Part shown: positions 1 to 9,075 of the stretch, piece after piece | Position numbering within the stretch: position 1 is the stretch's first letter | How the letters are laid out: every line of letters begins with the position of its first letter | NCBI GenBank assembly: GCA_964491015.1 | Contig: CAZBEY010000003.1 | Coordinates: forward strand, 1-64,000 | Reading direction: 5' to 3' | DNA from: JADFRD01 sp964491015 | GTDB lineage: Bacteria; Fidelibacterota; Marinisomatia; Marinisomatales; TCS55 | Length of the DNA stretch: 64,000 nucleotides | Notes under the pieces: model-generated | Database searches by the model: none | What the model was told of the DNA's origin: nothing | Seen by the model: the letters and a program-made list of their open reading frames with translations, nothing else | Made by a program: the position numbers and the translations under genes

Positions 1-2
1 TT

Positions 3-95
3 GTATATTCAAGAAAACGTATTCAAACGGCAATACTTTTTGCTTCGGGAATTTTACTAATTACATTATTTTTAATTTACAGAAAAGGACGATGA
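3..95 (+). CDS. C-terminal end of an upstream membrane protein (partial)
   Basis: The window opens inside an open frame that ends at TGA 93-95, one base before the next start codon. Its translation holds basic residues, about 17 hydrophobic residues forming a likely membrane helix, and a short basic end (YRKGR). That pattern is typical of a C-terminal membrane anchor. The tight spacing to the next gene supports a real operon partner. The 5' end lies outside the window, so nothing can be said about function. Confidence 0.4.
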   Translation, partial: VYSRKRIQTAILFASGILLITLFLIYRKGR

Positions 96-96
96 T

Positions 97-513
97 ATGA
101 AAAATTTGATATTAGTTCTTTTACCTTTATTGTTGTTTGCCAAGCCGAAATTCAGCGACGAACAAATAAAAGCAATGACACCTCGCTATTTCCAACGAAA
201 TCATTCTGCGCCGAAGTTGATGGGTATATCAGTATATAAAACGCGGGAAGGCCGTGTCTATCAAGTGGATATTAAAGTAGACAGGAACCGGTCAAATGAA
301 GATTTGGGATTTGCTTATTCTGCTTTAACGAGTATGGGGCAATTTGCAAAGAAACCGTTTAATCAATTTATCGTAGTGTTACATAGCGATAATCGAAACA
401 ATCCTCCCCAAATATGCGTCGGTAAAGCTAAATGCAGCCTTGATTGCTTTATACACAAAAAAGTCAGTTATGAAGAATGGTACAAGGAATGTATCTATTT
501 TAAGGAATTGTGA
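97..513 (+). CDS. Small secreted protein of unknown function
   Basis: This is a 138-residue protein with a clear signal peptide: MKN followed by a hydrophobic core ending near LLFAKP at residues 5-17. The mature part has mixed alpha/beta character and three cysteines near the C-terminus (CVGKAKCSLDC, about residues 107-117), plus a fourth in the last ten residues, which could form disulfides in the periplasm. I do not recognise a family. It starts one base after the stop of the preceding partial membrane-protein gene, so the two are probably co-transcribed. A 335-base gap without genes follows. Confidence 0.6.
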   Translation: MKNLILVLLPLLLFAKPKFSDEQIKAMTPRYFQRNHSAPKLMGISVYKTREGRVYQVDIKVDRNRSNEDLGFAYSALTSMGQFAKKPFNQFIVVLHSDNRNNPPQICVGKAKCSLDCFIHKKVSYEEWYKECIYFKEL

Positions 514-848
514 TAATGTTAGTTATACAAGCCATTTGTTCAAATCAGATAAAATCAAATTCAGTACCATCTAACCTCGCCTAGAAACACATCTAATTTA
601 TTAAGGGAACATTTGTAAAGGCCTAGGTCCCAGAACTACAGAAAACACCACATCTATCCAATAGTGAAAACAGAACGTCTCTCAACAGATACGGATGAAT
701 CCAAGAAGAATCTTTATAGATAAACAAAGCCTTTTCTAAATATTAAATTCAAATTTAATTTTCGAAAGTCAATAAACAGGTTTTCTGGTTATTTTTTGGG
801 AAAAGACTGTGAACTTGAGAGTATAAATACAACCAAAAGGAGAAAATA
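514..848. other. Gene-free gap upstream of the cupin gene
   Basis: No frame in this 335-base stretch gives a convincing protein. The sequence is AT-rich in its second half. The last ten bases hold a strong ribosome binding site (AAAAGGAG) for the broken cupin gene that starts at 849. I see no convincing hairpin terminator for the preceding gene and no RNA gene. Confidence 0.5.
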
Positions 849-1153
849 ATGGAAAACTACATAGATGCACCTGTTGCAGCGTCTGATAATTATCGATTTT
901 TTCAGAAGAAAATAATATTCGTGTTATAGAAATGACCCTTAAGCCGGGTGAAAAGGATAATGAACATTCGCACCGTTCAGAGACGGTATATTTTATCGCT
1001 GGAAGTAAAGTAAAAATTTCTGTTGGTGATGATATAATGGAAGCAGATGTACCTGATGGTCATGTTATGCACCATAGCCCTTGGACACACCAAGTAGAAA
1101 ATGTTGGTGATAAGGTTCTAAAAGCGATTATCTTCGAACAAATGTCAACTTAA
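849..1153 (+). pseudogene. Cupin-domain protein, frameshifted near its N-terminus
   Basis: Translation should begin at ATG 849, which has a strong ribosome binding site (AAGGAG) about eight bases upstream. That frame gives about 26 residues and then stops at TAG 927-929. The rest of the protein lies in another frame, open from before 932 to 1153. It reads as a small single-domain cupin with HSHRSETVYFIAG, a classic cupin motif 1 with metal-ligand histidines and glutamate, and a second motif around HHSPWTHQVEN. Restoring one T in the six-T run at 897-902 joins the frames smoothly (NYRFFSEENNIRVIEM). The gene is therefore either newly inactivated or carries a homopolymer sequencing error. A hairpin terminator follows at 1197-1242. 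The cupin identity is confident; the substrate is unknown. Confidence 0.75.
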
Positions 1154-1196
1154 TCACGAATAGGTGACAATTGGAATGTTACTGAACTTTCTGTCT

Positions 1197-1242
1197 AAAA
1201 GGACTGATTCATAGAATAATCTATCAGCCCTTTTCGTTTTTT
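1197..1242 (+). terminator. Rho-independent terminator after the cupin gene
   Basis: AAAAGGACTGAT (1197-1208) pairs with ATCAGCCCTTTT (1223-1234) with one mismatch. The hairpin is followed by CG and a run of six T (1237-1242). Confidence 0.7.
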
Positions 1243-1370
1243 CAAACCCACACATAATCGAAATAATGAAAAGAGGGATAAAATCCTCAACAATGGTTCT
1301 GAATCATCTGCGACAAAGACGCCCGCTCTCCGGTATATGTTATTACATTGATTTCGTGTAATTTTAGCTC

Positions 1371-1631
1371 ATGGAAAAAGTCAAAATTGTTGACAACCTG
1401 TTATCCAAAGTAGCTGCTGATTTCATCGGCTTGGATACTGTATATAAGACTACTGATGGTAAAAAAAGCCGCCGCATTTATTTGGATTCCACCGCTTCCA
1501 CATTAATGATGCGCGCCGCACACGATGCTGTTGAGGCATTTTATGATCACTATGCCAACACCCATAGTATTTTACACTTTTCTGTTTCTGAATTCATCGA
1601 TCAAGACATCAAGGTTAAACAGAGATTTTGA
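1371..1631 (+). pseudogene. N-terminal remnant of a class-V aminotransferase (cysteine-desulfurase-like)
   Basis: This 86-residue frame looks like only the first part of a fold-type I PLP enzyme of the NifS/SufS type. The segment RRIYLDSTASTLM matches the YLD(N/S)AAST start of that family, and HYANTHSILHFS matches the conserved region that precedes the PLP-binding half. The family normally has 400 or more residues including a catalytic lysine and PLP-phosphate contacts, none of which are present. After about residue 70 the sequence (SEFIDQDIKVKQRF) no longer looks like the family, as if an internal deletion had joined it to other sequence. The stop overlaps the TTG start of the next gene. It is probably a non-functional deletion remnant. 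Confidence 0.6.
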
Positions 1632-2068
1632 AATCATTACTGCTTCTTATTGTTTCAGGCTTGATTCAAGTAACTAACCCGGATTTACTACAAGAGGATC
1701 CATTCCCAATTATACCAAATGTTTTTCACTATCCAGATGAGATTGTTTTTAATACACGTCCTTATAATATTGATCTATTTGTTGATTTTGATGAAGGGGC
1801 GATTGAAACCGTTAGTTTGTTCCTAAAAACAGACGCAAATAGTAATTTTATTGAATTCCCATTAAAGTTAGTTCGGCAACGGTACCGTCATTTATTCAAC
1901 CCGCTTATGACTCCGGCGAAAACCATTGAATATTTTTTTGTGGTTACGTTAAAGGACCAATCCATTTACGCGGCTCCCTTGGATGAAAATGGATATATTA
2001 GTACAGTGAAAAGAACCCTCGAAGATCCGGCGGAATATTTTAAACGAAAATTATCTGAGCACCGATGA
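1628..2068 (+). CDS. Small secreted protein of unknown function, upstream of ligA
   Basis: This 146-residue protein appears to start at TTG 1628, which overlaps the end of the preceding remnant. The start is followed by a hydrophobic signal-peptide-like segment (KSLLLLIVSGLIQV). The remainder is rich in beta-prone residues and resembles a single immunoglobulin-like or carbohydrate-binding-like sandwich, but I cannot name a family. Its stop overlaps the ligA start (ATGA, 2065-2068), which suggests translational coupling. The absence of an ATG start and the deletion scar just upstream leave open that the original 5' end was altered. Confidence 0.5.
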   Translation: MKSLLLLIVSGLIQVTNPDLLQEDPFPIIPNVFHYPDEIVFNTRPYNIDLFVDFDEGAIETVSLFLKTDANSNFIEFPLKLVRQRYRHLFNPLMTPAKTIEYFFVVTLKDQSIYAAPLDENGYISTVKRTLEDPAEYFKRKLSEHR

Positions 2069-4065
2069 ATATTCAGGAAACGATTCTTGCATTGCGGAAT
2101 CAATTAAACGATCATAATTATCGTTATTATGTACTGGACGACCCCACCGTTTCTGATGCAGAATACGATCGTTTACTTCGACAACTCCAGGAATTGGAAA
2201 AATCTCGCCCGGAATTTATCACTTCTGATTCACCTTCGCAGCGAGTTGGCGCCAAACCGATGGAAGCATTTGGTACCATAGAGCATCGGATACCCATGAT
2301 GTCTTTGGCTAATGCCATGAATAATGATGAATTATTGGCTTTTCATGAACGTATCATTCGGAAGCTGGGGGAAAAAATAGATATTGATTATGTCGTAGAG
2401 CCAAAGCTGGATGGACTTGCTGTTGAGTTGGTCTATGAAAACGGTCTGTTTGTGCACGGTTCCACCCGGGGTGACGGGACCACGGGAGAAAACATCACCC
2501 AAAATTTAAAAACCATTCGAGGCATTCCTCTTTCTTTACGAACGGAGTTACAGCCATCCCCGAAACTTTTAGAGGTTCGCGGTGAAGTCTTTATTCGCAA
2601 AAACGATTTTGAAAAAATAAATAATCAGCGTGAAACAACTGGCGAACATGTCTTTGCCAACCCGCGCAATGCAGCCGCAGGGAGTTTAAGACAACTGGAT
2701 TCATCTATTACTGCAACTCGTCCCCTGTCCATTTTTTGTTACCAAGCAGGTGGGATAGAAGGCATCCGTTTTACATCTCACATTGAGTTTCTGTCGGCGT
2801 TGAAAGACTGGGGCTTTCCTGTCAATTCGGAAATCAAAAAAGTAAATAGCATTGAAGAAGCGATCTCCACCCATAATGAATTGGAAGCCCGTCGCAATTC
2901 ACTTCCTTATGAAATTGACGGTTCTGTTGTCAAAGTGAATGATTACACTCTGCGGGAAGAATTGGGTGTCCGCAGCCGATCTCCCCGTTGGGCTATTGCC
3001 GGAAAGTTCAAAGCACAACAAGAGACAACCATTATCGAAGATATTGAATTATCAGTGGGACGCACCGGCGCAGTAACGCCTGTTGCAAAACTCCGACCTG
3101 TTAATGTTGGTGGTGTCATTGTTTCTAATGCTACACTTCATAACCAAGATGAAATTGATCGAAAAGACATTCGCGTCGGGGATACGATTTTGATTCAGCG
3201 CGCGGGGGATGTGATTCCACAGGTTGTCAAAGTTATAAAGGAAAAACGCCCAAATGATTCCGTTCCGTTTTTTATGGTAAATAAATGTCCGGTCTGTAAA
3301 CATGAAGTCTACCGCCCGGAAAGTGAAGTTGTTGCTCGCTGCCAAAACCTTTCCTGCCCGGCACAAGTCAAGCGCCGTATCGAACATTTTGTATCTAAAA
3401 ATGCCATGGATATAGATGGTATCGGTGGAAAGTTAATCAATCAATTAGTTGAAAAAATGTTGGTGAATTCTTTCGACGATTTATATCGACTCAAGGCTGA
3501 TCAATTGTCAGAATTAGATCGCATGGCTGAAAAATCAGCTATCAATGTAATCAACGCCATTGAAAAATCGAAAAAGACAACCTTTCATCGCTTCGTTCAT
3601 GCCTTGGGGATTCGTAACATTGGAGAACATGGCGCCAAAGTACTGGAAAAAGCATTTAATAGTAATATGGCCGAATTCATGACAGCGGAAATTTCGGAAT
3701 TGGAAGCCATTGATGAATTGGGCCCTATCGGGGCAGAAACCATTGTGAATTTCTGGTCTGATGAAAATAATATATCTATTGTAAAACACTGTTTTGAAAT
3801 GGGCGTTACTATTGCCAAAACGGACACCAATCAAGAACAAATTTTCACCGGTAAAACATTTGTTTTTACCGGCTCACTGGAAACAATGACCCGAAAAGAA
3901 GCCAAAGACACCGTGGAATTTTTCGGTGGCCGGGCTGCCGGATCTGTCAGCGTTAAAACAACTTATGTGGTTGCGGGGCCCGGAGCCGGATCTAAATTGA
4001 ATAAAGCAAAAAAATTGGGGATTACTATTCTTACTGAAGAAGAATTCCATGATCTTTTGAAATGA
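2065..4065 (+). CDS. ligA: NAD-dependent DNA ligase
   Basis: LigA seals nicks in replication and repair, using NAD+ to adenylate its active-site lysine. The 666-residue length is normal for the family. The N-terminal Ia domain (NYRYYVLDDPTVSDAEYD) binds the NMN part of NAD. The adenylation motif KLDG places the nucleophile at Lys114. An OB-fold follows. A four-cysteine zinc finger (CPVC...CQNLSC) lies at about residues 408-432, then helix-hairpin-helix repeats, and a BRCT domain occupies roughly residues 592-666. The gene overlaps the preceding small secreted-protein gene and the following phosphatase gene by four bases each, so the three are likely co-transcribed. Confidence 0.97.
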   Translation: MNIQETILALRNQLNDHNYRYYVLDDPTVSDAEYDRLLRQLQELEKSRPEFITSDSPSQRVGAKPMEAFGTIEHRIPMMSLANAMNNDELLAFHERIIRKLGEKIDIDYVVEPKLDGLAVELVYENGLFVHGSTRGDGTTGENITQNLKTIRGIPLSLRTELQPSPKLLEVRGEVFIRKNDFEKINNQRETTGEHVFANPRNAAAGSLRQLDSSITATRPLSIFCYQAGGIEGIRFTSHIEFLSALKDWGFPVNSEIKKVNSIEEAISTHNELEARRNSLPYEIDGSVVKVNDYTLREELGVRSRSPRWAIAGKFKAQQETTIIEDIELSVGRTGAVTPVAKLRPVNVGGVIVSNATLHNQDEIDRKDIRVGDTILIQRAGDVIPQVVKVIKEKRPNDSVPFFMVNKCPVCKHEVYRPESEVVARCQNLSCPAQVKRRIEHFVSKNAMDIDGIGGKLINQLVEKMLVNSFDDLYRLKADQLSELDRMAEKSAINVINAIEKSKKTTFHRFVHALGIRNIGEHGAKVLEKAFNSNMAEFMTAEISELEAIDELGPIGAETIVNFWSDENNISIVKHCFEMGVTIAKTDTNQEQIFTGKTFVFTGSLETMTRKEAKDTVEFFGGRAAGSVSVKTTYVVAGPGAGSKLNKAKKLGITILTEEEFHDLLK

Positions 4066-4655
4066 AGCGTTTGTTTATATTCTTTGTGTTGTGTGAATTT
4101 GTCCACCCTGAAAATTATCTTTACAAAACTGATCAATTATTGTCTGAAACTTTGGAAGGGAAAAATCACTCTGCATTCTTGGATTTGACCATGGAAACGC
4201 TCGCATTATCTACACCATTTATTGAATTCGGGTATGCCGGCGTTCTACAATTGGAATCGAAAAAAGCGCAGCTCCTTACTGTATCAACTCTCGGAGTTCA
4301 ATTACCCATTGCTATCGGAAAATATATTTTCAAGAGAAATCGTCCGAACAGGCACTATACGCCCAGATTATGGAATTCCCGCTGGACTTCGTCTTTCCCT
4401 TCCGGTCACGGAGCCACTACTGCTGCTTGGGCAACCACTCTAATCCTTTCCTCTCCCAAAATGAAGCCCCTTTTAATTGGATATACACTGGTAAGCGGCT
4501 ATAGCCAGGTTTATGTCGGGAATCATTATATTTCCGATATCATCGCCGGATGGATGCTGGGATGGGCTACAGCAAGAATCATTCAGCATTCTTTTGAACC
4601 CAGTCGAAACAAATCAGTGAGTAGTCCTTTGCTGCGTATTGCAGTTCCATTATAA
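4062..4655 (+). CDS. PAP2-family membrane phosphatase
   Basis: This is a 197-residue type 2 phosphatidic acid phosphatase-like protein, a family that dephosphorylates lipid phosphates such as undecaprenyl pyrophosphate or phosphatidate at the membrane. Motif C1 (K-X6-RP) is at Lys87-Pro95 and motif C2 (PSGH) at residues 113-116. Motif C3 keeps His155 and Asp159, but its usual arginine (S-R-X5-H-X3-D) is Gln149. That residue normally contacts phosphate, so activity may be altered. There is a signal-like N-terminus and several hydrophobic helices. It overlaps the ligA stop by four bases. Confidence 0.85.
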   Translation: MKRLFIFFVLCEFVHPENYLYKTDQLLSETLEGKNHSAFLDLTMETLALSTPFIEFGYAGVLQLESKKAQLLTVSTLGVQLPIAIGKYIFKRNRPNRHYTPRLWNSRWTSSFPSGHGATTAAWATTLILSSPKMKPLLIGYTLVSGYSQVYVGNHYISDIIAGWMLGWATARIIQHSFEPSRNKSVSSPLLRIAVPL

Positions 4656-4864
4656 TAAACAATAAGGATTAGAAAATAAATAAAGGATTTTATCACAATA
4701 ATGATCAAAGTCTCCTGACGTTGATAATCTTTTGATTAATTTCCCATATGATAATAAGAACCATTTTAATTTTTCCGTTTGATTTGTTACAGACAAAATG
4801 TGGGAACTCGGGAAGGCTCTATTAGAATTAGGCTCCTAAAATTATCTATTAAATAAATTTTATT

Positions 4865-7741
4865 ATGATTACAAGAACCAATTCTGATCCTAAAACAATA
4901 GCGATAAATGAATCACTTGATACATTTGTCATTCGGTTAACATTGTTCTTATCCGGCTTTTGCGGGATTGCCTATGAAGTGTTGTACAATCGATTTCTAG
5001 GGAATATGATTGGAGATCATTTTGCTGTGAATGCTTCCATTCTGGTCACATTTCTCTTAGGTATTGGACTGGGAACTAAATTTGCACATCATCTAAAAGG
5101 GTACTTGTGGGCGGTGGAAGGCAGCATCGGGTTATATGCCATTGGATTCACCCTATTAGCACCTGCGATTGACAAGATGCTTTTCCAAATCTTACCACTA
5201 GAAAATTTATCCGCAAATGTATTCTTTTCCTGCATATTATTGATTTTACCGGCATTTTTAGTTGGAGTAAGCCTGCCTCTCTTCTCCGCTTATCTACAGC
5301 AGTTAGTGCCGGGGAGAGCATTTAGTCGAAGTTATATGATTTACAATTTTGGAGCTGCTCTTACGGCTCTGATTATTGAATTTTATCTCATTCGCCATTT
5401 TGGGCTCACCAATGGAATGTTTTCTATTGCTGTTTTAAACCTTTTTATCGGTACTGTTTTGTTCTTGCGGAGAGACAAGTTGAATCTCCAATTAAAGCCC
5501 CGGCACATCATTCATTTTCGTTACCGAGTAATTGTCCCACTTATAATCATGAGTTTGGCTAGCGCGATTTTCCAGTTAACTATGTTGAAATTTGCTGAAT
5601 TTATTTACGGTCCTTACCATGAAACATTTGCCATGGTTTTGGGAATTGTACTACTTGGTATTGCACTGGGAACCATGCTGAATCATTATTATCAGGTTCA
5701 ATTCAAAACGTTTATTATCTTCAATATTATCTATTTCACTTTAGTTATTTTCATTTTTTCCAACATTTTGTTGATGTATGCCTCGGTCTGGAAATTTATG
5801 AGCCCCCTCGGGTTAATTGGATGGAAACTGATAATCCTGTTTCTTATCATGGGACCGGGAGCTATTAGTTTTGGCGCTGCCATCCCTGCGCTGATGAAAC
5901 AGGAATCCGATGTAGCAAGAGAATCTGGTCATTTACTGTTTATTTCAAGTATGGCAAATGCTGTAGGCTATTTATTCATGGTGTTCATTATTCATCCAAG
6001 GTTGGAATATGGACAGATATTGAACCTCATCATCATTCTTTTAGTGCTGGCATTATCAGTTCGTCTTTGGCCCAGCCTAAAAATAACCGGTCTGACCGTT
6101 ATGATAGCTTTGGTCAGTATGCTCCTGGTCCACGAGAAATGGAACGAGAATCTATTATATATGGATTATGTCACATTTACGTCGCCAAGGAAAATTCAGG
6201 AAGAATTACTATCATTCAGATCCAGCGAACGATTTCGTAAATACGATGAAACATTTTCTATCAATAATGTAGGACCGACAAAATTTTTCTTCATTAATGG
6301 ATACAAAAGCGTTCCATTGAATGCCATGGCTGAATACCTGGTTGGATTTATTTCATCTTTAATATCTCCCCGTCTTGACAATGGACTGGTGCTGGGATTG
6401 GGTAGTGGCGCTACTGCCGGAACCGTTGCAGAAGTTTTCAACCACCTGGATGTAGTTGAAATCAGTCCAACAATCATCGAAAAACAACCAATGATGAAAG
6501 AATACAGTTTTGATATTATGTCGAAATCCAATGTGCAAGTGGTTTGGGATGATGGTATACGGTTTATGAAAACAACCAATCAAAAATACGACCTTATCTT
6601 GAATACAGTAACTTCACCTCTTTATTTTAGCTCCAGCAAACTTTATACACGAGAGTTTTACCAACAGGTTAAAACCCGGTTGCGATCCGATGGCATATAT
6701 ACCACTTGGCTGGATAGTCGCGTAGGGGAAAGAGGATTACGGATTATTCTTAAAACATTGCAGGTAGAATTCAAATATTGTTGGGTGACAAGAATGAAAT
6801 CACAATATTTTTTACTGGTTGCATCAAATGAAAAACCACAGATACAGAATGAAGAATCTCTGTACGGCAACCAGAAGCTCAATGATTATTTTGCTTCGAT
6901 GCATCTTAGAGACATTCGGAATCTGCGTTATTCAATTATCAATACGAATCCCTATGAATATTTGAATAACGACGATAAAATTCCATTGAACACCATTGAT
7001 CTCCCAGCCTTGGAATTTGAAATTGCTCAACTGAATAAACAAACGATTGATAGTTTTACGGACTTCTTATGGGACAATTACGATTTCTCAGAGATGGGAA
7101 AACAGGTGTTCAATCATCGCCCAATTGATCTGTTGGAGCTGGTATCCTATTATTTGAAGGTTGATTATAAATCAACGCTGACTCGGCATTTTCTTGAATT
7201 TACTCAAGAGCGCTATCCTGAATTTCAAAAAGACCTGGAAGGTTATCTCCTCAGTTATGCTGTTGATGTGGTTAACAAATATCATACAGGTGAAAGTTTG
7301 GATAGACTTATTTTTTGGCAATGGTATTTCAATCATATCGATTACGCAGAACAGACTGCTCGAAGGTTGCTTGCTTTATATCCGGATTTTTATAATGTTC
7401 GATATAATGTTGGCTTGGCAAATGAAGCATTAGGGAATTATGAAGTAGCAGCAGAAATGTTTAAAGAAGAAATATCAAGGGACAAAGATCACTGCGATGC
7501 CTGGTATCGGCTGGGCCGAACCCGATTAAAACAAAACAATCTGCGAGACGCACGGGCGAGTTTTTTTCAATGTCTTGTTCGGAAACCCTGGTATAATGAT
7601 GCAAATTATTACATGGCAAAAACGTATTTTACTGAAGGGAAATATGATTCTTCCCGATTATTTGTACAAGCAGAACTGACTCTATACCCAGAAGACAATA
7701 AGGCGCTGAAATTGCTCGACGAGCTCATAACTCATCAATAA
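4865..7741 (+). CDS. Membrane protein with spermidine-synthase-like fold and C-terminal TPR repeats
   Basis: This 958-residue protein has three parts. Residues about 20-420 contain many hydrophobic helices in two blocks, as in the bacterial polyamine-synthase-like membrane proteins. Residues about 495-635 form a Rossmann methyltransferase/aminopropyltransferase fold, with the nucleotide-binding loop VLGLGSGATAGTVAE and the acidic strand end VVEIS. Residues about 810-958 are TPR repeats (for example NVRYNVGLANEALGNYEVA). The aspartate pair normally following the fourth strand of spermidine synthases (DxxDP region) is replaced by LNTVTSP. True aminopropyltransferase activity is therefore doubtful, and another transferase or scaffolding role is more likely. 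It stands alone after a 209-base gap. Confidence 0.75.
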   Translation: MITRTNSDPKTIAINESLDTFVIRLTLFLSGFCGIAYEVLYNRFLGNMIGDHFAVNASILVTFLLGIGLGTKFAHHLKGYLWAVEGSIGLYAIGFTLLAPAIDKMLFQILPLENLSANVFFSCILLILPAFLVGVSLPLFSAYLQQLVPGRAFSRSYMIYNFGAALTALIIEFYLIRHFGLTNGMFSIAVLNLFIGTVLFLRRDKLNLQLKPRHIIHFRYRVIVPLIIMSLASAIFQLTMLKFAEFIYGPYHETFAMVLGIVLLGIALGTMLNHYYQVQFKTFIIFNIIYFTLVIFIFSNILLMYASVWKFMSPLGLIGWKLIILFLIMGPGAISFGAAIPALMKQESDVARESGHLLFISSMANAVGYLFMVFIIHPRLEYGQILNLIIILLVLALSVRLWPSLKITGLTVMIALVSMLLVHEKWNENLLYMDYVTFTSPRKIQEELLSFRSSERFRKYDETFSINNVGPTKFFFINGYKSVPLNAMAEYLVGFISSLISPRLDNGLVLGLGSGATAGTVAEVFNHLDVVEISPTIIEKQPMMKEYSFDIMSKSNVQVVWDDGIRFMKTTNQKYDLILNTVTSPLYFSSSKLYTREFYQQVKTRLRSDGIYTTWLDSRVGERGLRIILKTLQVEFKYCWVTRMKSQYFLLVASNEKPQIQNEESLYGNQKLNDYFASMHLRDIRNLRYSIINTNPYEYLNNDDKIPLNTIDLPALEFEIAQLNKQTIDSFTDFLWDNYDFSEMGKQVFNHRPIDLLELVSYYLKVDYKSTLTRHFLEFTQERYPEFQKDLEGYLLSYAVDVVNKYHTGESLDRLIFWQWYFNHIDYAEQTARRLLALYPDFYNVRYNVGLANEALGNYEVAAEMFKEEISRDKDHCDAWYRLGRTRLKQNNLRDARASFFQCLVRKPWYNDANYYMAKTYFTEGKYDSSRLFVQAELTLYPEDNKALKLLDELITHQ

Positions 7742-7821
7742 TATTTTATCAAAATTGATCCGTTATTAATGGTTTTTATCCCATATTAGAAGACTTTGAT
7801 AATTCTTATTTAATTTCTCAT

Positions 7822-9015
7822 ATGTTCAACAGGATATTATTTTTCATACCCGTTTTATTATTTTGTGAAGAAGCCCATTTGTCTTCGATTCTCGTTGCTG
7901 ATGGATTTACCAAACCAGTGTATGTATGCCAACCGCCTGTGGACAAAAACAGGCTTTTTGTTTTGGAGCAAAAAGGGGTCATAAGAATCATTGAAAGGGA
8001 AAGGACGGTCCGACAGCCATTTGCTGACCTTCGAGATCGTGTACATAATCCAGTCATGCCCGGAGATGAACGCGGCCTTCTGGGCTTGGCTTTCCACCCG
8101 GATTATCAAACAAACGGATTTCTTTTTCTAAATTATATTGACGAGGAAGATAATACAATTATTTCACGATTTCGCGTGTCAAAGAATCCAGACAAGCTGG
8201 ACGCCGCTTCAGAGAAAATATTAATCAAATTAAAGCAACCTTTCACCAATCATAATGGGGGACACATGGTTTTCGGGCCGGACGGTTATTTGTATATCGG
8301 ATTGGGCGACGGTGGAAAATGGGGCGATCCGTTCAATCACGCCCAACGATTGGATAATCTCTTTGGAAAATTACTGCGGATTAATGTTAATAAAGGAGAA
8401 CCTTATTCCATTCCAAAAGACAATCCATTTATCGGGGTTGAAGGTGCTCGTGAAGAAATTTGGATGTACGGATTGCGAAATCCATGGCGCTTTTCTTTCG
8501 ACCACAAGACAGGTGATCTCTATATCGGCGATGTGGGGCAAGACATGTGGGAAGAAATTGATTATGTTCCCGCCAAAGAGGCTGGCGGACAGAATTTTGG
8601 ATGGCGTATCATGGAGGGAAATCATTGTTATAATCCAAAAGATGGTTGCGACACAACGGGCATTTTGCCTATTTATGAATATCCAAATGATGCCAATTAT
8701 ATGAAAACTTTTATTGGAATGGACGAGCCGAATGTAGATGGATGTTCTGTCACCGGTGGATATGTTTATCGCGGTTCTAATCTTCCTCAATTTTATGGCA
8801 CATATTTTTTCGCTGATTATTGTTCCGGCAATATTTGGACATTTAGGGAAGAAGACGGTATCGCCGAACAATTTCAAAACAGAACAGATGAGATTAGTCT
8901 TGGCGGAGGTTATGTTATCAATTTTATTTCATCCTTTGGTGAAGACAACAATGGTGAATTATATATTGTCGATTATAATGGTGCCATTTATAAAATTATT
9001 GAGTTGGCAAAGTAA
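7822..9015 (+). CDS. Secreted PQQ-dependent sugar dehydrogenase-like beta-propeller
   Basis: This is a 397-residue protein of the soluble glucose/sorbosone dehydrogenase (GSDH) family, which oxidises sugars with PQQ in the periplasm. A signal peptide covers residues 1-17. Family hallmarks are GLLGLAFHPDY, NHNGGHMVFGPDGYLYIG with GDGG, LFGKLLRINV, YGLRNPWRFSFD and GDVGQDMWEEI. Four cysteines lie in the later blades (HCYNPKDGCDTTG, DGCSVTGG, ADYCSG), as in related HHIP-like proteins, and may form disulfides. The real substrate and whether PQQ is bound cannot be told from sequence. It is probably transcribed alone. Confidence 0.85.
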   Translation: MFNRILFFIPVLLFCEEAHLSSILVADGFTKPVYVCQPPVDKNRLFVLEQKGVIRIIERERTVRQPFADLRDRVHNPVMPGDERGLLGLAFHPDYQTNGFLFLNYIDEEDNTIISRFRVSKNPDKLDAASEKILIKLKQPFTNHNGGHMVFGPDGYLYIGLGDGGKWGDPFNHAQRLDNLFGKLLRINVNKGEPYSIPKDNPFIGVEGAREEIWMYGLRNPWRFSFDHKTGDLYIGDVGQDMWEEIDYVPAKEAGGQNFGWRIMEGNHCYNPKDGCDTTGILPIYEYPNDANYMKTFIGMDEPNVDGCSVTGGYVYRGSNLPQFYGTYFFADYCSGNIWTFREEDGIAEQFQNRTDEISLGGGYVINFISSFGEDNNGELYIVDYNGAIYKIIELAK

Positions 9016-9075
9016 ATCGATTTTTCTGATGGATTGTTCAAGTTAACTTTAAGATTCGATGAAGGAGCATAAACC

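Noticed and set aside
897..929. Programmed -1 frameshift in the cupin gene
   Set aside because: The A-TTT-TTT run in the zero frame does not match a good X-XXY-YYZ slippery heptamer, and six T is short for strong slippage. A mutation or sequence error is simpler.
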